In this document: piece after piece, positions 50,306-61,817 of the stretch
How positions within the stretch are numbered: the first letter of the stretch is position 1
Layout: each line of letters starts with the position of its first letter
Source: Prostheceraeus crozeri
Taxonomy: Eukaryota > Platyhelminthes > Polycladida > Euryleptidae
DNA: 64,000 nt
Assembly: GCA_907163375.1 (NCBI GenBank)
Contig: CAJQUW010013614.1
Coordinates: forward strand, 1 to 64,000
Direction: 5' to 3'
The notes under the pieces: model-generated
Databases searched by the model: none
What the model saw: the letters and a program-made list of their open reading frames with translations, nothing else
Told to the model about the DNA's origin: nothing
Made by a program: the position numbers and the translations under genes

Positions 50306-53300
50306 CTGATAGGAAAGAAGAAAAGGCAGGGGTCAGGCTGAAAAGCAGCATCACAAATATTGTAGACTTGACAAGTAATAAATGAAAATAACTCATAATT
50401 CTACCTCGAATAAACAACATAAAATTCCTAGTAAGTTTCAATTGTAAAAGAGGGTATTAATGCGCAAAACTTGTGGCAGATTTCTTCAAAATATTCTTCT
50501 ATACAGGTCTCCTGGATAAAGTCATTACTACGTTGGTCTACTTCAAGAAAAGGCATGCAATTTCAATGATCGTCAACCTGCTTAAAAGAAACGTCATAGA
50601 TTTCTATTTTATATCCCAAGAGATAAATTGTTTTGTCTGCATGTTTAAATCTACAGATGACTTCCTCAATACTGATGGTCAAGGTCAGAACTAGTCTCGA
50701 GGGGCAAGAAGATAAATTTTCTATTGACCGTAATGCGAATTCAAGACGAACCAGAAGATTGACACCACATAAAACGTACACAGCTAGCACATTTAGATCC
50801 TGAAGAGTCAAACGGTGTGAATGACATTTCCATTTGATAAATTCATCACTAAGAAAATTTGACTTTAAGATTCTTTAAGATTTTCACTTTTCACTTGATA
50901 GTCTACTGCAATCTGACCGTTGAGGTTCATGGGTTCGCAGATACGAGCTATCTGCAATGAGCGCGTTTGGCCACATACGCAAGCCAAAGAGAAACGGATA
51001 TCTATGTCAATCTCTATCGCTTGATACCATTGCATAAAACGGCTGGGAAATGGTTATGTCCGCTCTAAATTAACCCACACGCAAATGACTCTATCTCTGT
51101 GGTTAGATCACACAAGTTCAAGATACATCACGCAATTTCGTGGTAACGCACGCTAATTAGTGAATAGGTAAGCAAGTTCAATTATCAGTCACTTCATAGA
51201 AATTTGATGATTTTGAAATTGCTTGCCATATCTGGAATATGCCTTAAAGGTTTGCTTACTCCGGTCAATTTTTAAGTTGGTGCGTATCGATACTACGGCA
51301 TCAGTCAAGTTGATTTAGCACCATCGATTCGCAACTCGAGGCGCAGTTCTCTCGCTACGTGTCGAACAATATTCGGTGATAATGTCAACTGTGATACGGT
51401 GACAATAAGGGATGGCAGCCATACACAGCGCTGACTGCAGCACTGAGGTCTCAGCCGTCTCAGTCAAGACGCGCTTGCTCTGAACATTTTCCCGATAGCA
51501 ACAAGACATTAAACAGGTAGTACGATTTGTTCAAAAGGCTATGTAAAGCAAAACAACCACGATATTTCTCAAAAAGTGGAGCTTTTCTGAAGCTGAATCA
51601 GGAAAGATTCACTGGCTGCAAAACTTCCAGTGAGAAAATCGCGTTATGTTGCTTACAGCTTGCGCTGTAACTTTTGTCACGATGCCAACTGCTCTTTCTA
51701 TTCACGTTTTCATGAGCATCGCCGCAGTATTATTTATTTGGATAGCAAGATTGCCATTTCTGAGTAACTTATCGCTAATCACCCTGATTCTCTTTTTATG
51801 TACTGATGATTTTAGCATTGATTTCCTCGACTGTCAGACTTACCCTGTTCGTACTCGCACTTGTGCTATGAACCGCAAACACGAGCTAATGAACGGTAAT
51901 TATTGCTGATCTGTATACATGCTAGGCCTATATAGGTACAAGTATTGGTTATCAATATTTTGACTCACCAAAGTCCCATGAGGATGTGTCTGCGACACGA
52001 AACGTCGTCACCTTCTGATTTTTGACTTATATTTTTTCTTGCCTTTCAACAATAAATCTCTGGGAGAGATTATTCAGTCTTACTCTGATAATGGCCTATG
52101 GAAACTTTCTGTGTGCGGCAATAAATATAATCTTTTCGTAGGTAACGTGATAGGCCAGCCGATAAATTTATCGAAGGCCTGCATAAAAGGGTTTGTAAAT
52201 GTGTATTATGTTTACATAGTTGACAAGAAATCGTTTTCGAGCATCTGATCAAATTTCAGCCTCACGAGCAAACTAAAATGAACTCACTTTATGATGTGTA
52301 TCATCAAATTGCACCCTCTACATGTCAACAACTACGTATAAGAAGGCTTATAAACTAGGACAAAATTCACCCTCATTCGTGCTGTCCATGTCTTGATTCA
52401 TAAATGACTTTTCCCATTGACTTTCACTGCACTTCCTCGTGATATCGGCTTTCATTCACTGCACACTACACCTGCAGTCACAGAATTAGATTGTTTAACC
52501 GCATCACTTTGCTAGAAGTGCAAACTGATTAAAAACGATGGCACATGCAGGAACATATTAAGTGGGCAAAAAGAAATTTTTAATACCTTGCAAAGATAGG
52601 AAAAATAGTGGTGCGTCCCTTGCGAATTGCTCTGAATTCCTTCAAAGTGCTCCGATCGCCACGATTCCTTCAGATTCGAAGAATTCAGATCATTGCGCAA
52701 AAGTTTTCTCGATGATGTTGGGCCCTCCGATCTTTATTAAAAAAGTTAGCAGGCGCACGAAAAAACGTTCACAAACTTCTCTATAAACCTTGACATCGAC
52801 TGTGTCTCTTTGCAGTGTGATCCGTTTGATAACAGTCACTGAAACTTCGTACAATTTGGCGTGTTTAATCTTGAACTGGCTGCTTATTGTTCGATTGCTA
52901 TGATATTATGTCAGCAGATTGTGCCATTTCATTAACGTTACATGTTCCAATGTTTCCTTTCTAGTCAAACAGAAGAAGACACGATATGTCTAATTCTGTG
53001 CCTGCAGTGGTGTTTATCACAGCTGACGTCATCACGCGCATTAGACAAGCGGATATCTCGTAAAGCAAATCGTTGCATAGTGCCGGATACGGATAGAAGT
53101 GACAGCTGATGCATAAACTTGCTTTCAAGACAATAAAATCAAAAACGAATTTTTTGCCCGGAGTGCACCTTTAACACGAACTTGTGTTCCTTTGCATTGA
53201 GACCCACATGAAGTATGATTGAAATTGATTCCGCTATCCATGGTCCGATGTCAATCAGGAGATGACGCATCTAGCAAAGATAAGGATAATCGCATTCCTT

Positions 53301-54615
53301 CGCGAAAACTTTGAGCAGATCATTGGACATCACGGAAAATTGTAAACCATTTTTTTAATGAAAGCTAAATCAAAGACCATTGAAAGATTATAGCTAAGTC
53401 ATAAACACAATGCAAATGGCTGCGCGCTGGTTCACTGGTGGACCGGTTATCTGTACTTGCAGCGGTTCATTGACTGGCGCACCGAAATGTGTGAATTTCG
53501 ATCAATTTGATATTTTATTGCATTATCTCAATTATAATAAATTCATTCCTTCACACATCCAATATGGAGAGAAAACTATTTTAATACCTGATAGTTTTAA
53601 GTGTTGTTATTTTGTAATTTTTTATTGCGAGAGAGATGCATGTCAGTACAATTTCCATTTTGAATTATCTTTTTGCTTGGAAACACCATTTAAATCAATT
53701 TGAAAAATCAAGTTAAAGGAGGCCGATAAATGACTGCTTCTAATTCTTTAGCAGTCACCGCACTGCCTTTTAAAGGAGGAAGACCTGTCTGGGAAAGATA
53801 GTGGGGAGTACTAGCCACACTAGAGGCACTGTACATACCCGCGGAGAGTGGCTTAGAAGATGACGGTTCGTGGTAGCCTGTTGGTGGACCCACTTTTTTT
53901 CCCTATTGGGTACCAGACGACCGTTGAGTGTGTGATAGCGTCGTATTTGAGTAGGCTTAGGCATCCGGCGGGCTTGATGGACTCCTTTCGACTAGCTCAC
54001 TTAGCTCCGAGTCGCACGATCGCGTCGCCTCTCTTCGCCGTCAATCATCAGATTTCGCTCACTACGTTCGCTTAATCTAGCGCTGAAAGAATTTTCCTAG
54101 TACGTGTATGTACAGTACCGGTACTTATATAATCTGCACCTGTTTCTAGAAAACATCAACACCTATAATAAAAGACAGGTACCATACTTTCCAAATTTTA
54201 GGGACTAAATTATCTATCGAAGGAAAATGTGTAATGGATAACGTGAAACACGCTATTTTTCGGTCATGAACTAATAAGTGCAAGTCTTATCATCGGAATA
54301 AATTATGCTCAGAAACGCTATCCCGAAGTTCTTCAGCTCTGGAATCATCTTCCGTCAACATGAAATCTCATACAATGTTTTAGAAATAATCTGAAGCTAG
54401 GACCTAGCATTCGACATTCAGTCACAGAGCATTCGTTTCTGCATACGATGACATGCATGTTGATTACACAGCACAAAATATTGAAATTCCCATTAAATAT
54501 AAAGAATCACATAGCTTTAAAGGTGATTTTCTTTTTTTAACTTAGAATTCTGCCAACTGTGGGCCTATGTAAAAGGCTCAAAATATCTGGTTCAAAATGG
54601 ATTAGCCATTTAGAT
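50306..54615. other. CEP41 intron, no supported gene
   Basis: No element with clear ends found between the CEP41 exon and the hAT at 54616. The one segment that looks coding is listed separately at 53708-53970. Confidence 0.4.
53708..53970 (-). pseudogene. Unidentified coding-like segment
   Basis: Less AT-rich than its surroundings. One frame gives MPKPTQIRRYHTLNGRLVPN; after a run of A and G the neighbouring frame gives GPPTGYHEPSSSKPLSAGMY and TGLPPLKGSAVTAKELEAVI YRPPLT then stop. The change of frame at the homopolymer and the lack of splice signals suggest a decayed retrocopy of an unknown host mRNA. I do not recognise the protein. Confidence 0.35.
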
Positions 54616-55507
54616 CAGTGATTCTCAAGGTGGTCGATGAAGCGATTCTAATGGGCGAAAATACTTTGGGGGCGATAAAGTGGGCGATGCTCAGTTGGTG
54701 GGCGATTACAATAATTGACACTTAAAAAATACTTAAATTAAACATCTAGAGCCTAAATGTAGATTCACGTTTAAGTCTCATCCGAGTATTGAACATGACG
54801 TTCAGTTTATCTTCCTTATTATCAACATATTGAAGAAGAAATAATTGGGAGATAATCTGTCCTTCTGTTTAACTCTACATAAGCAGAAACATTATTGATC
54901 TAAAATCGTAATGACCATGGAGTAAAGAATTACTAAGACGGTGCACTCAAAAATTTTCTCCGTATACGAAGAATTGACTTACAAAAGTTATGTTTTCTGA
55001 TTCCAGATATTTTCCCCTTCATATGACATACGGTAAGAGAAAGCGTGCAATAATGATTTGTGAAGTGAATCATTTTTTAAATGAATGAATGGTGGAAAAG
55101 GACACGCCAGCACCAAAGATGTCCCCAGAAGAAGTGAATTGAAAGGAAAGAAATAGATAATAGAAGAAAGAATCTTGGGGAAGACTATACTCGTATAACT
55201 AAGTAGTAATATGAATATTATCTTATCTAGTAAACATGGATAACTAAGTCAGAAAATCAAATACATTAGAATGTAACAATAAAGACAATCTAAGACTACC
55301 TTCATTGCCTGTACTGAGCAAAAATCTATCATGAATGCCATGTCAGCGACTTGAGGCAGTTTAAACAAAGAAGACTTCAAATGTACGTTTTTTAAAATTA
55401 TTTACCAAGCATTTATCAAGAAAGACTAGAGACAAATGTGTCACATTAATTAAAAAAAACAACTAAAATCCCAACACTTGAATCCCAAATCAAAAATGGA
55501 CAACTTT

Positions 55508-55590
55508 ATGAGTGCCGATGCATTTCGTTGACTCTAGTCAACTAGTCAAAAGTTGACTAGAGTCAACGAAATGTATCGGCACTCATAACG
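55508..55590. repeat. Perfect-type hairpin upstream of the Penelope-like fragment
   Basis: atgagtgccgatgcatttcg ttgactctagtcaact pairs with agttgactagagtcaacgaaatgtatcggcactcat, with only one or two mismatches over about 37 bases per arm. It is probably part of the element's leader or a pseudo-LTR junction. Confidence 0.7.
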
Positions 55591-55619
55591 TTGGCTTGAT
55601 AGCCATTTGAAAAAAATAC

Positions 55620-57017
55620 ATTCCTATCCAGTACAGGCTAAAAGATAACTTACAGTTTGTCGAGTCCCTCAAAAATTTATCTTTACCACAAGGTGATTTG
55701 AAAATGTATAGCTTTGACATGAAGAACTTATTTACTAGCATTCCCGTGAGAAAGACCATCGACCATATTTCCTTACTGATCGACTTTACCGAATTTCCAG
55801 TAAATTGAAAAAGCCTTCAAGTCTCTTATGGAGCATTTATGCACGAATATTCCTTTTAGATTAGATACGGTAATAATCTGTACTATCAATTTGAAGGAAT
55901 GGTCATGGTCTCTCCTTTGGGGCCCACAATGGCTGCTTTTTCCCTCAATAAAATTGAGAGTAATTTTAGTAAGTACGAAGGCAAATTGCCAATCTATACT
56001 CATTGACAAAATTTTTGAAACATTTAATTCTTTAACTTCTTTCTTTTTGACTGGTATATATACATGTATGTATATATATTCAATTCAAGCCAATGATAGT
56101 TTGTTTCATTAATTATGTCAATGAGTATACTATAGTCGCTATGTGGATGTTTGTTTTTTGATCTTTCATAGTGACCAAGAGGCTAAAGGTTTCTTGAACT
56201 TTTCAGATGAATTGGATCAAAACATTCAGTTCACTTGTGAAGAAAGTGTCGAAAATTCTGTTACTTTTCTTGACATCAAACTTACTCTCAAAACTAGTAC
56301 ACTTGAAATTGACTTTCATTTAAAAGACACAAACACTGGAGTTACTCTTTCTGGTGCATATGTACCAATCAGTTACAAAACCGCAGCCATTCGCTCTTAG
56401 TTTTATAGAGCCTTAGGAATCTGCTCAGAGAGCCATTTGTATGAAAAGGCTGCTTCTCGTATTCGCAACATCTTTAAATTGAACGATTTTACGGAAGACC
56501 TGATTGATCGTATCAAAAAGAAAGTTGAACAGGTTGTTCGAAATGCATGCAAATTTGAAAAAGAGGATATAATTAAAATCTATTGGTCTATTCCGTTCAT
56601 TCAGGAAGGCTCAGAAGAGCTGCAGTCTAAAATTGAGAAATTAGACCGTTATCTTCAAAATTATGAAATAAAAGTTGCCTCTACAACTTCAAAATTAAAG
56701 GATTTCTTTCATTACAAAGATGCTGTCCCTTGTGGCGTTAAATCGAACATTTCTTATCAATATAGTTGTGATCGCTGTTCTATGCGGTACTCGGTGCCAC
56801 TATGAAACACTCTAATACTCGCATCAGTGAGCATTTTCGTGGATATCCATGTGCTACAAAGATATCTATGCACGATCATAGCCCCAAGGCTGAAAACTTC
56901 ACTATTATTGGTCGCTTCAGACAGCCATTAATTCTTGAATCCATCATGATAAAGGAAAACAATAATCTATTATCGAATGAGCGGAATGGATCACATGTTC
57001 TTGTTCTGAACTTGTAA
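55620..57017 (+). pseudogene. Degraded Penelope-like element of a second family
   Basis: LPQGDLKMYSFDMKNLFTSI (motif A region) is followed at 56143-56400 by FLNFSDELDQNIQFTCEESV and ENSVTFLDIKLT, at 56437-56805 by EKAASRIRNIF... and SNISYQYSCDRCSMRYSVPL, and at 56802-57017 by HSNTRISEHFRGYP with ENFTIIGRFRQPLILESIMI, the GIY-YIG nuclease end. The YIDD core is not visible. It is clearly not the family at 16088-21094. Several frame changes; old. Confidence 0.75.
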
Positions 57018-57185
57018 CATCAATGACGTAAAGTTGAACTATGCAATGACCTTGACTCGTTTGTGAAGACATGTAAATTTGCATATAATGTTAATTTTAT
57101 GCGATTTTGTACCTTGTAAACGCTGAGGATATATGTCAATTGTATTGACAAAATGATTTCTGCGCTCACTACTGAGTTACACCTG

Positions 57186-58238
57186 GGACCGTATTCAGGA
57201 AAATAGACTGATCTAATCTAATGATTTAGATTGGATTGTGCAATATTAGATTAGTCTGCGAATTCGTATTCACAGTTGCTTTCTAATGCCAATAGTTGAC
57301 ACCAATTCTCTAAATTAGGCTGAACGGAAATCCATATGTCTGTCTCAACAACAACCAATAAGAAAGCCAATCTATCGATATTTGACGACTTTTTCATGAC
57401 AAAGATATCATTGATCTGATATTCAGTAGACGCGAAAAATAGCCAGTAGTCAGTCGACAGTAGAAAAATAGTCAGTAGACACGGAAAATGTGCGATCCCG
57501 TAAAAATCATGTTGGATTCTTCTCATATCCTCAGAACTCATTGGGAACCTGACATATTCTTTTATGTGGTTTGATAAAGCATCAACTACGTTGTGGACAC
57601 ATCTGGAGACTGATGACTGGCTGATGCACAATGAGTTTCCGACAGATATTTGGAAGTCATTGGAGGCCAAATATCTCAGTGTGGCACAAACTTGGACATG
57701 TGGTGGAATTGGACGACCTCGCTTCTGTTCGATGTAGGGCAACTCGTCTTCAATCATGCCGGTTAGCATGCGTATACTTGCTTTATCAAAGCGGAATCGT
57801 CTGAGCAGTTGTTGGTCGTTCAAATTTTGAAGTGGATCGAAAATATTATTATATTGCCTGTGGCTTGATGATGTTGACGATTGCAAATGTACAACTTCCA
57901 TTTCACCTGATGGTCAACTGGCGTGCAAGTTTCAAGTACAGTGATTATAAACTATTTCAGTAATCACCAGTGACTAACTGGCATCACAGAAACGCTACTC
58001 ACTTGAAAGTAGACAACGCCATGGCTGTCTAACAATATTGGATTGAACGAATCTAATATCACCGTACATTTCATTCTCTGAATACCAGTTAGATTAGAAC
58101 GATCTAATCTAAAAATTATTGGATCAATCTAATCGAAAATTTATTCTAATTATTCTTCAATACCAATTAGATTAGATTGATCAAATATCTCAGAAATTAG
58201 ATAAGTCTAATCTAATTTCGAGACTCTGCATACGGCCC
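57186..58238. mobile_element. Short Harbinger element with ATTAGATTAG repeats
   Basis: Inverted ends GGACCGTATTCAGG (57186) and, complementary, CTGCATACGGCCC (58238), flanked by ctg (57183-57185, 58239-58241), a CWG-type Harbinger target. Both subterminal zones are packed with ctaatctaat/attagattag words. 1053 bases; encodes only part of a transposase. Confidence 0.85.
57251..57901 (-). pseudogene. HARBI1-type transposase, N-terminal part
   Basis: LLRRFRFDKASIRMLTGMIE, RGRPIPPHVQVCATLRYLAS and CISQSSVSRCVHNVVDALSN are the helix-turn-helix region of Harbinger transposases; FPMSSEDMRRIQHDFYGIAH FPCLL follows. After that the frame leaves the family pattern (the GxID catalytic block is replaced by hydrophobic residues), so the catalytic core is lost. 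Confidence 0.8.
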
Positions 58239-58529
58239 CTGGTCAAAATGAAAATTTATAAAATCAATGGCATGCGAATTACGTTGCATCTTCCATCAAA
58301 CGTACTACTATGTATAATATGATCAGCGAGGGGCGATTATTACATTTGATTTAAAAAGTGGGTGATGAGGAAATAAAGCTTGAGAAACACAGATTTAGAC
58401 TAACTCTATATTTAGTTGCTATTAATAATTACCATCTTTTTTCAATGTTTTTAGCTTATCACGGCGAAGCCCGTGTCCGTCAAATAAAATGTCCACAGTA
58501 GGTCCCACTCCAGTACTAAACTAACTCAC

Positions 58530-58577
58530 TTTTCTTCATTTCTTCGATTTTCTCCTTGTATTTGGTTACACTTGCTC
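58530..58577 (-). CDS. CEP41: CEP41-like exon, 48 bases
   Basis: Between acceptor atattccag (58580-58578) and donor gtgagt (58529). It encodes ASVTKYKEKIEEMKK with split codons on each side; human CEP41 has SMTKYTEKLEEIKKN. Phases join exactly with 59289-59352 (ACAG|GA) and 50143-50305 (AAAA|AC). Confidence 0.9.
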
Positions 58578-59288
58578 CTGGAATATATGAAGATCTATTA
58601 CTACTATTAAGCATTATTTCGTGTACACACATGTTTCAATTTAAAAGAAAATACAAGTTCAAAGATGAAAATTATTAAGAGTCATCGAACTATATTCTGA
58701 GAAATGATTTCCTGAATCATGAGGCAGTGAACTCTTCTTCATTAATTTCAATTGTAAGTTAGAGATGCGCAACGGTTATGAATTGTGATTTACATTCATT
58801 TCTCTTATATTGTGACCATCATGAGGTAAAAAAATTCTTGGATGGACACATAATCATTCAAATTTAAAGGATCTGAGGTAAGAAAACCATGTGAAGTGAA
58901 TAGAAGTAAGAGCTGAAACATGGATTTAAAGGCAATGAAGGTCACAGAAAAGCAGCAGAAAAGTAGGTGAAGGCGAATGAACTTATAAAGTAATAAGACA
59001 GATAGTACCGAAGAAGGCAGTGCTAAGTTGCACTGATACTTGTAGTACAGAATGAAAATTTGAATAAATTATTGATTAATTCAGTCATTCATTATACAAG
59101 AATTTGAATGCTCATGTATCCAGAATTATTTATATTGAAGATACGTACTAGTTGTGACAGAACTTAAATTGTAACTGTGCACACAATATATAAGGAGCAC
59201 CGTCTCAAACTTGATTCCTCTTAAATATCTAATACTTATGTATGAAAAGTCAAGGCATTAACATGTTCAAAGCATGCATGATTCTTAC

Positions 59289-59352
59289 CTGTATCGACAA
59301 CAGGCTTAACATTCTTAAATTTTGGATTCACAGGAGTTCGTCGGTCCATTTT
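59289..59352 (-). CDS. CEP41: CEP41-like exon, first one seen
   Basis: 64 bases between acceptor catgtttcag and donor gtaaga. It contains ATG at 59349 and encodes MDRRTPVNPKFKNVKPVVDT; human CEP41 residues from Met14 are MKRIPQNPRYQHIKSRLDTG. Human has 13 residues before this point, so an earlier exon (coding or not) is expected to the right, but I could not identify one before the window ends. Confidence 0.88.
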
Positions 59353-61089
59353 CTGAAACATGAAAGACATGATTAGAACTCGACATTCTAAATACATATC
59401 TATAGATCAATAAGCTGTAGGAGAATCATCTAACATGCATGCTGATATCAAAATGAAGCCTGCTCCTCAAATATTTTCCCACAAATCTGACATTTATGAC
59501 AAGTTAAATGGACAGTAGTCTGTGCATGCAAATGAATATAAAAATATTTTGTAAAAATGTAGATGGACCCAATGTACGTATAATTTTTCTTTTAATTGTT
59601 ATTCCTTACAGTTGAGAGATAATAAAAATGATCATCGTTTTTTTTATTTCATGACTTTTCGAAGGTACGTGATAGATAATCCCCACAACTTCACTACAGA
59701 AGTCGATGGCTGTTTGATTTCATTTATGCCGAAGCTTTTGATCTCGTTCTCGTTGATGTTCCTGTAAAGGAATATGAGTCAGCATTTTGTCTCAAGTGGT
59801 GCAGAATAAAATGAAACTAAAAAATGTGTGGTATTACAATGTTGCCAATTTCCCTGTGGCAATCAGTAAAAGTATAAAGACATCCTTGCTCTCTTAAAGG
59901 CTTCCTGTCATGAAATCGGGAATAGAAAAGCCTGATTTATTCATACAGACATTAATAACAATGGATAGAACCCTACAAAGGACTTGCCATTCGACTTGAA
60001 ATTTGCAAATGAAAATCGCATAATTAATCAGATAGGAAAAGCTTGAAGGGGAGAGTTGATAGGATCCAAAAACGAGTTAGGTAGACAGTGAGAATTTGAT
60101 TCAAGGGCCTCTTAAAAGGAGGCTTGTAGAAATGATCAATTTTGAAACTATTGATGCTGAATCAATTCACAATAGCACAAAGAAAATACAAGGTGCATCT
60201 GGTCCATCTGGTACAGTTGCAAATGCTTGGTGAAGAATGCTGTATTCAAAACAGTTCGAGACGAATGCTTAGCAATGAAATTGTGAATCATTATGTTTAT
60301 CCCAATGATGTCATGGAGGTGGATTTCGAATAAGCTCTCATCAAAATCTGTGTTATCACCTCGTCTTCAGTGCTTCGGCTCGGAGACTACACAGTTTTTG
60401 AGACACCGATTCTCAGCATTTCTGTCCAGAAACCTGAAGGGATAGAGAAAGATAGATATGACTATTTTTGAAGCATTGGCGACCCGTAGAGGGAAGTAAA
60501 TATAAATACCAATGCTTTTTGTGTGTTCCCTCATTTCCGGAAAGTTTCATTCAGTCATCTTCAATATCATAGAAATCCTTACTCATTAAAAACAATAAAA
60601 ATTGAAATGTGCACAATAGCTATGACTAATAAAATGATAAATAATTGCTAACTATCACCATGTATCGATGTAAATCATTGAAAAATAATTAAATAATGAT
60701 CAGCAGTGAAAACTCCATCGGTTAAGATCAAGTTCATGATTAAGGATCAAGATTTCCCTTATTTGTGAATACTCAGTCATGAAAGAATGGTGCATCAGTT
60801 TCGTGATTTGCTTCATTCAAACACAAAGGGAAGACAGAAAGTGTGTACAGTTGCGAATGATGCCCATGAACTTAGCTCATGTGAACACGCAACAGCCACG
60901 TAAGCAACGCACGAATGCACGTAAGAAACAATTCAGCGAGACGAAATCGCAATTCTCAACCACGCCAACAATCTGGATCTCCTTGCGCACCAACTTCATG
61001 TGGATCATACGAGTATAACTACTGTAAATGACAAAATAGTAGGTAGAAGGTAGCCGATTTTTTTTCGAATGAATTACAGATAAGAATAT
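59353..61089. other. CEP41 5' region, nothing certain
   Basis: No first exon, promoter or element could be supported. A 35-codon open stretch near 59640-59765 (minus) beginning after ctttacag was noted but has no resemblance to CEP41. Confidence 0.35.
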
Positions 61090-61812
61090 AGTCCGGCAGC
61101 CAGAATGAGTTTCTGCAGGGAACGAGACCGAAAATTAGACTTTCACAGAATGATGTAAATCTTCTGCATAATACGAATCTACACGTCTGCCGAGTTCTAG
61201 TGAGTTACTCTTCTTGTCAGACAGATTAAAGAAAAATACATGTTAATCCAATGGGACGCAGATTGTAGCTTTTGGCTAAAATGAAATTTTCTGTCTTTTC
61301 TCTGTTTAAACGAAGAACATTAAGACGAGAGTCATTATTTTTGGCATGGAATGTCTTCAGGTCATTTCCTCTCATGTTCACGCACCCCTATCTGTAAAGC
61401 TAAACACATTTAGATTTGGAGAGCCTCTTAATGTCTGCAAACACAGACATTTTGAGCAATTTTATCCACATTCAACCACATTCTCACATACATTGCCTAT
61501 CAGAATCATGATAATAACACATGTACATCATAGGAAATGACCTGAAGACATTCCATGTCAAAAATTATGACTCTAATCTTAATGCTTTCCAGTTGATAAG
61601 CGAAAACATAGAAAATTTCATTTTAGCCAAAAGCTACAATCTGCGTCCCATTGGATTAACATGTATTTTTCTTTAATCTGTCTGACAAGAAGAGCAACTC
61701 ACTAGAACTCAGCAGACGTGCAGATTCGTAGTATGCAGAAGATGTGCATCATTCTGTGAAAGTCTCATTTTTGGCCTCGTTCCCTGCAGAAACTCGCTCT
61801 GACTGTCGGACT
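61090..61812. mobile_element. Foldback element copy 2, intact
   Basis: 723 bases that are almost one long palindrome: ends AGTCCGGCAGCCAGAA / TCTGACTGTCGGACT, and inner pairs such as gaatgtcttcaggtcatttcct with aggaaatgacctgaagacattcc. Flanked by a perfect 5-base duplication aatat (61085-61089, 61813-61817). Non-coding. Same family as the split copy at 15591-21315. Confidence 0.88.
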
Positions 61813-61817
61813 AATAT

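Larger units (their letters stand above)
54616..58392. mobile_element. Non-autonomous hAT element holding two other insertions
   Basis: Ends CAGTGATTCTCAAGG (54616) and, complementary, CTTGAGAAACACAG (58392). Flanks atttagat (54608-54615) and atttagac (58393-58400) form an 8-base duplication with one mismatch. Short ggcgat repeats lie inside the left end. No transposase of its own was found. Inside lie a Penelope-like fragment (about 55500-57017) and a small Harbinger (57186-58238). Confidence 0.75.

Noticed and set aside
51646-51909. Hydrophobic open frame resembling a membrane protein
   Set aside because: Low-complexity composition in AT-rich intron, no start context or homology recognised.
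59640-59765. Possible CEP41 first exon after ctttacag on the minus strand
   Set aside because: The open reading does not resemble the CEP41 N terminus and ends in a stop without a donor in phase.
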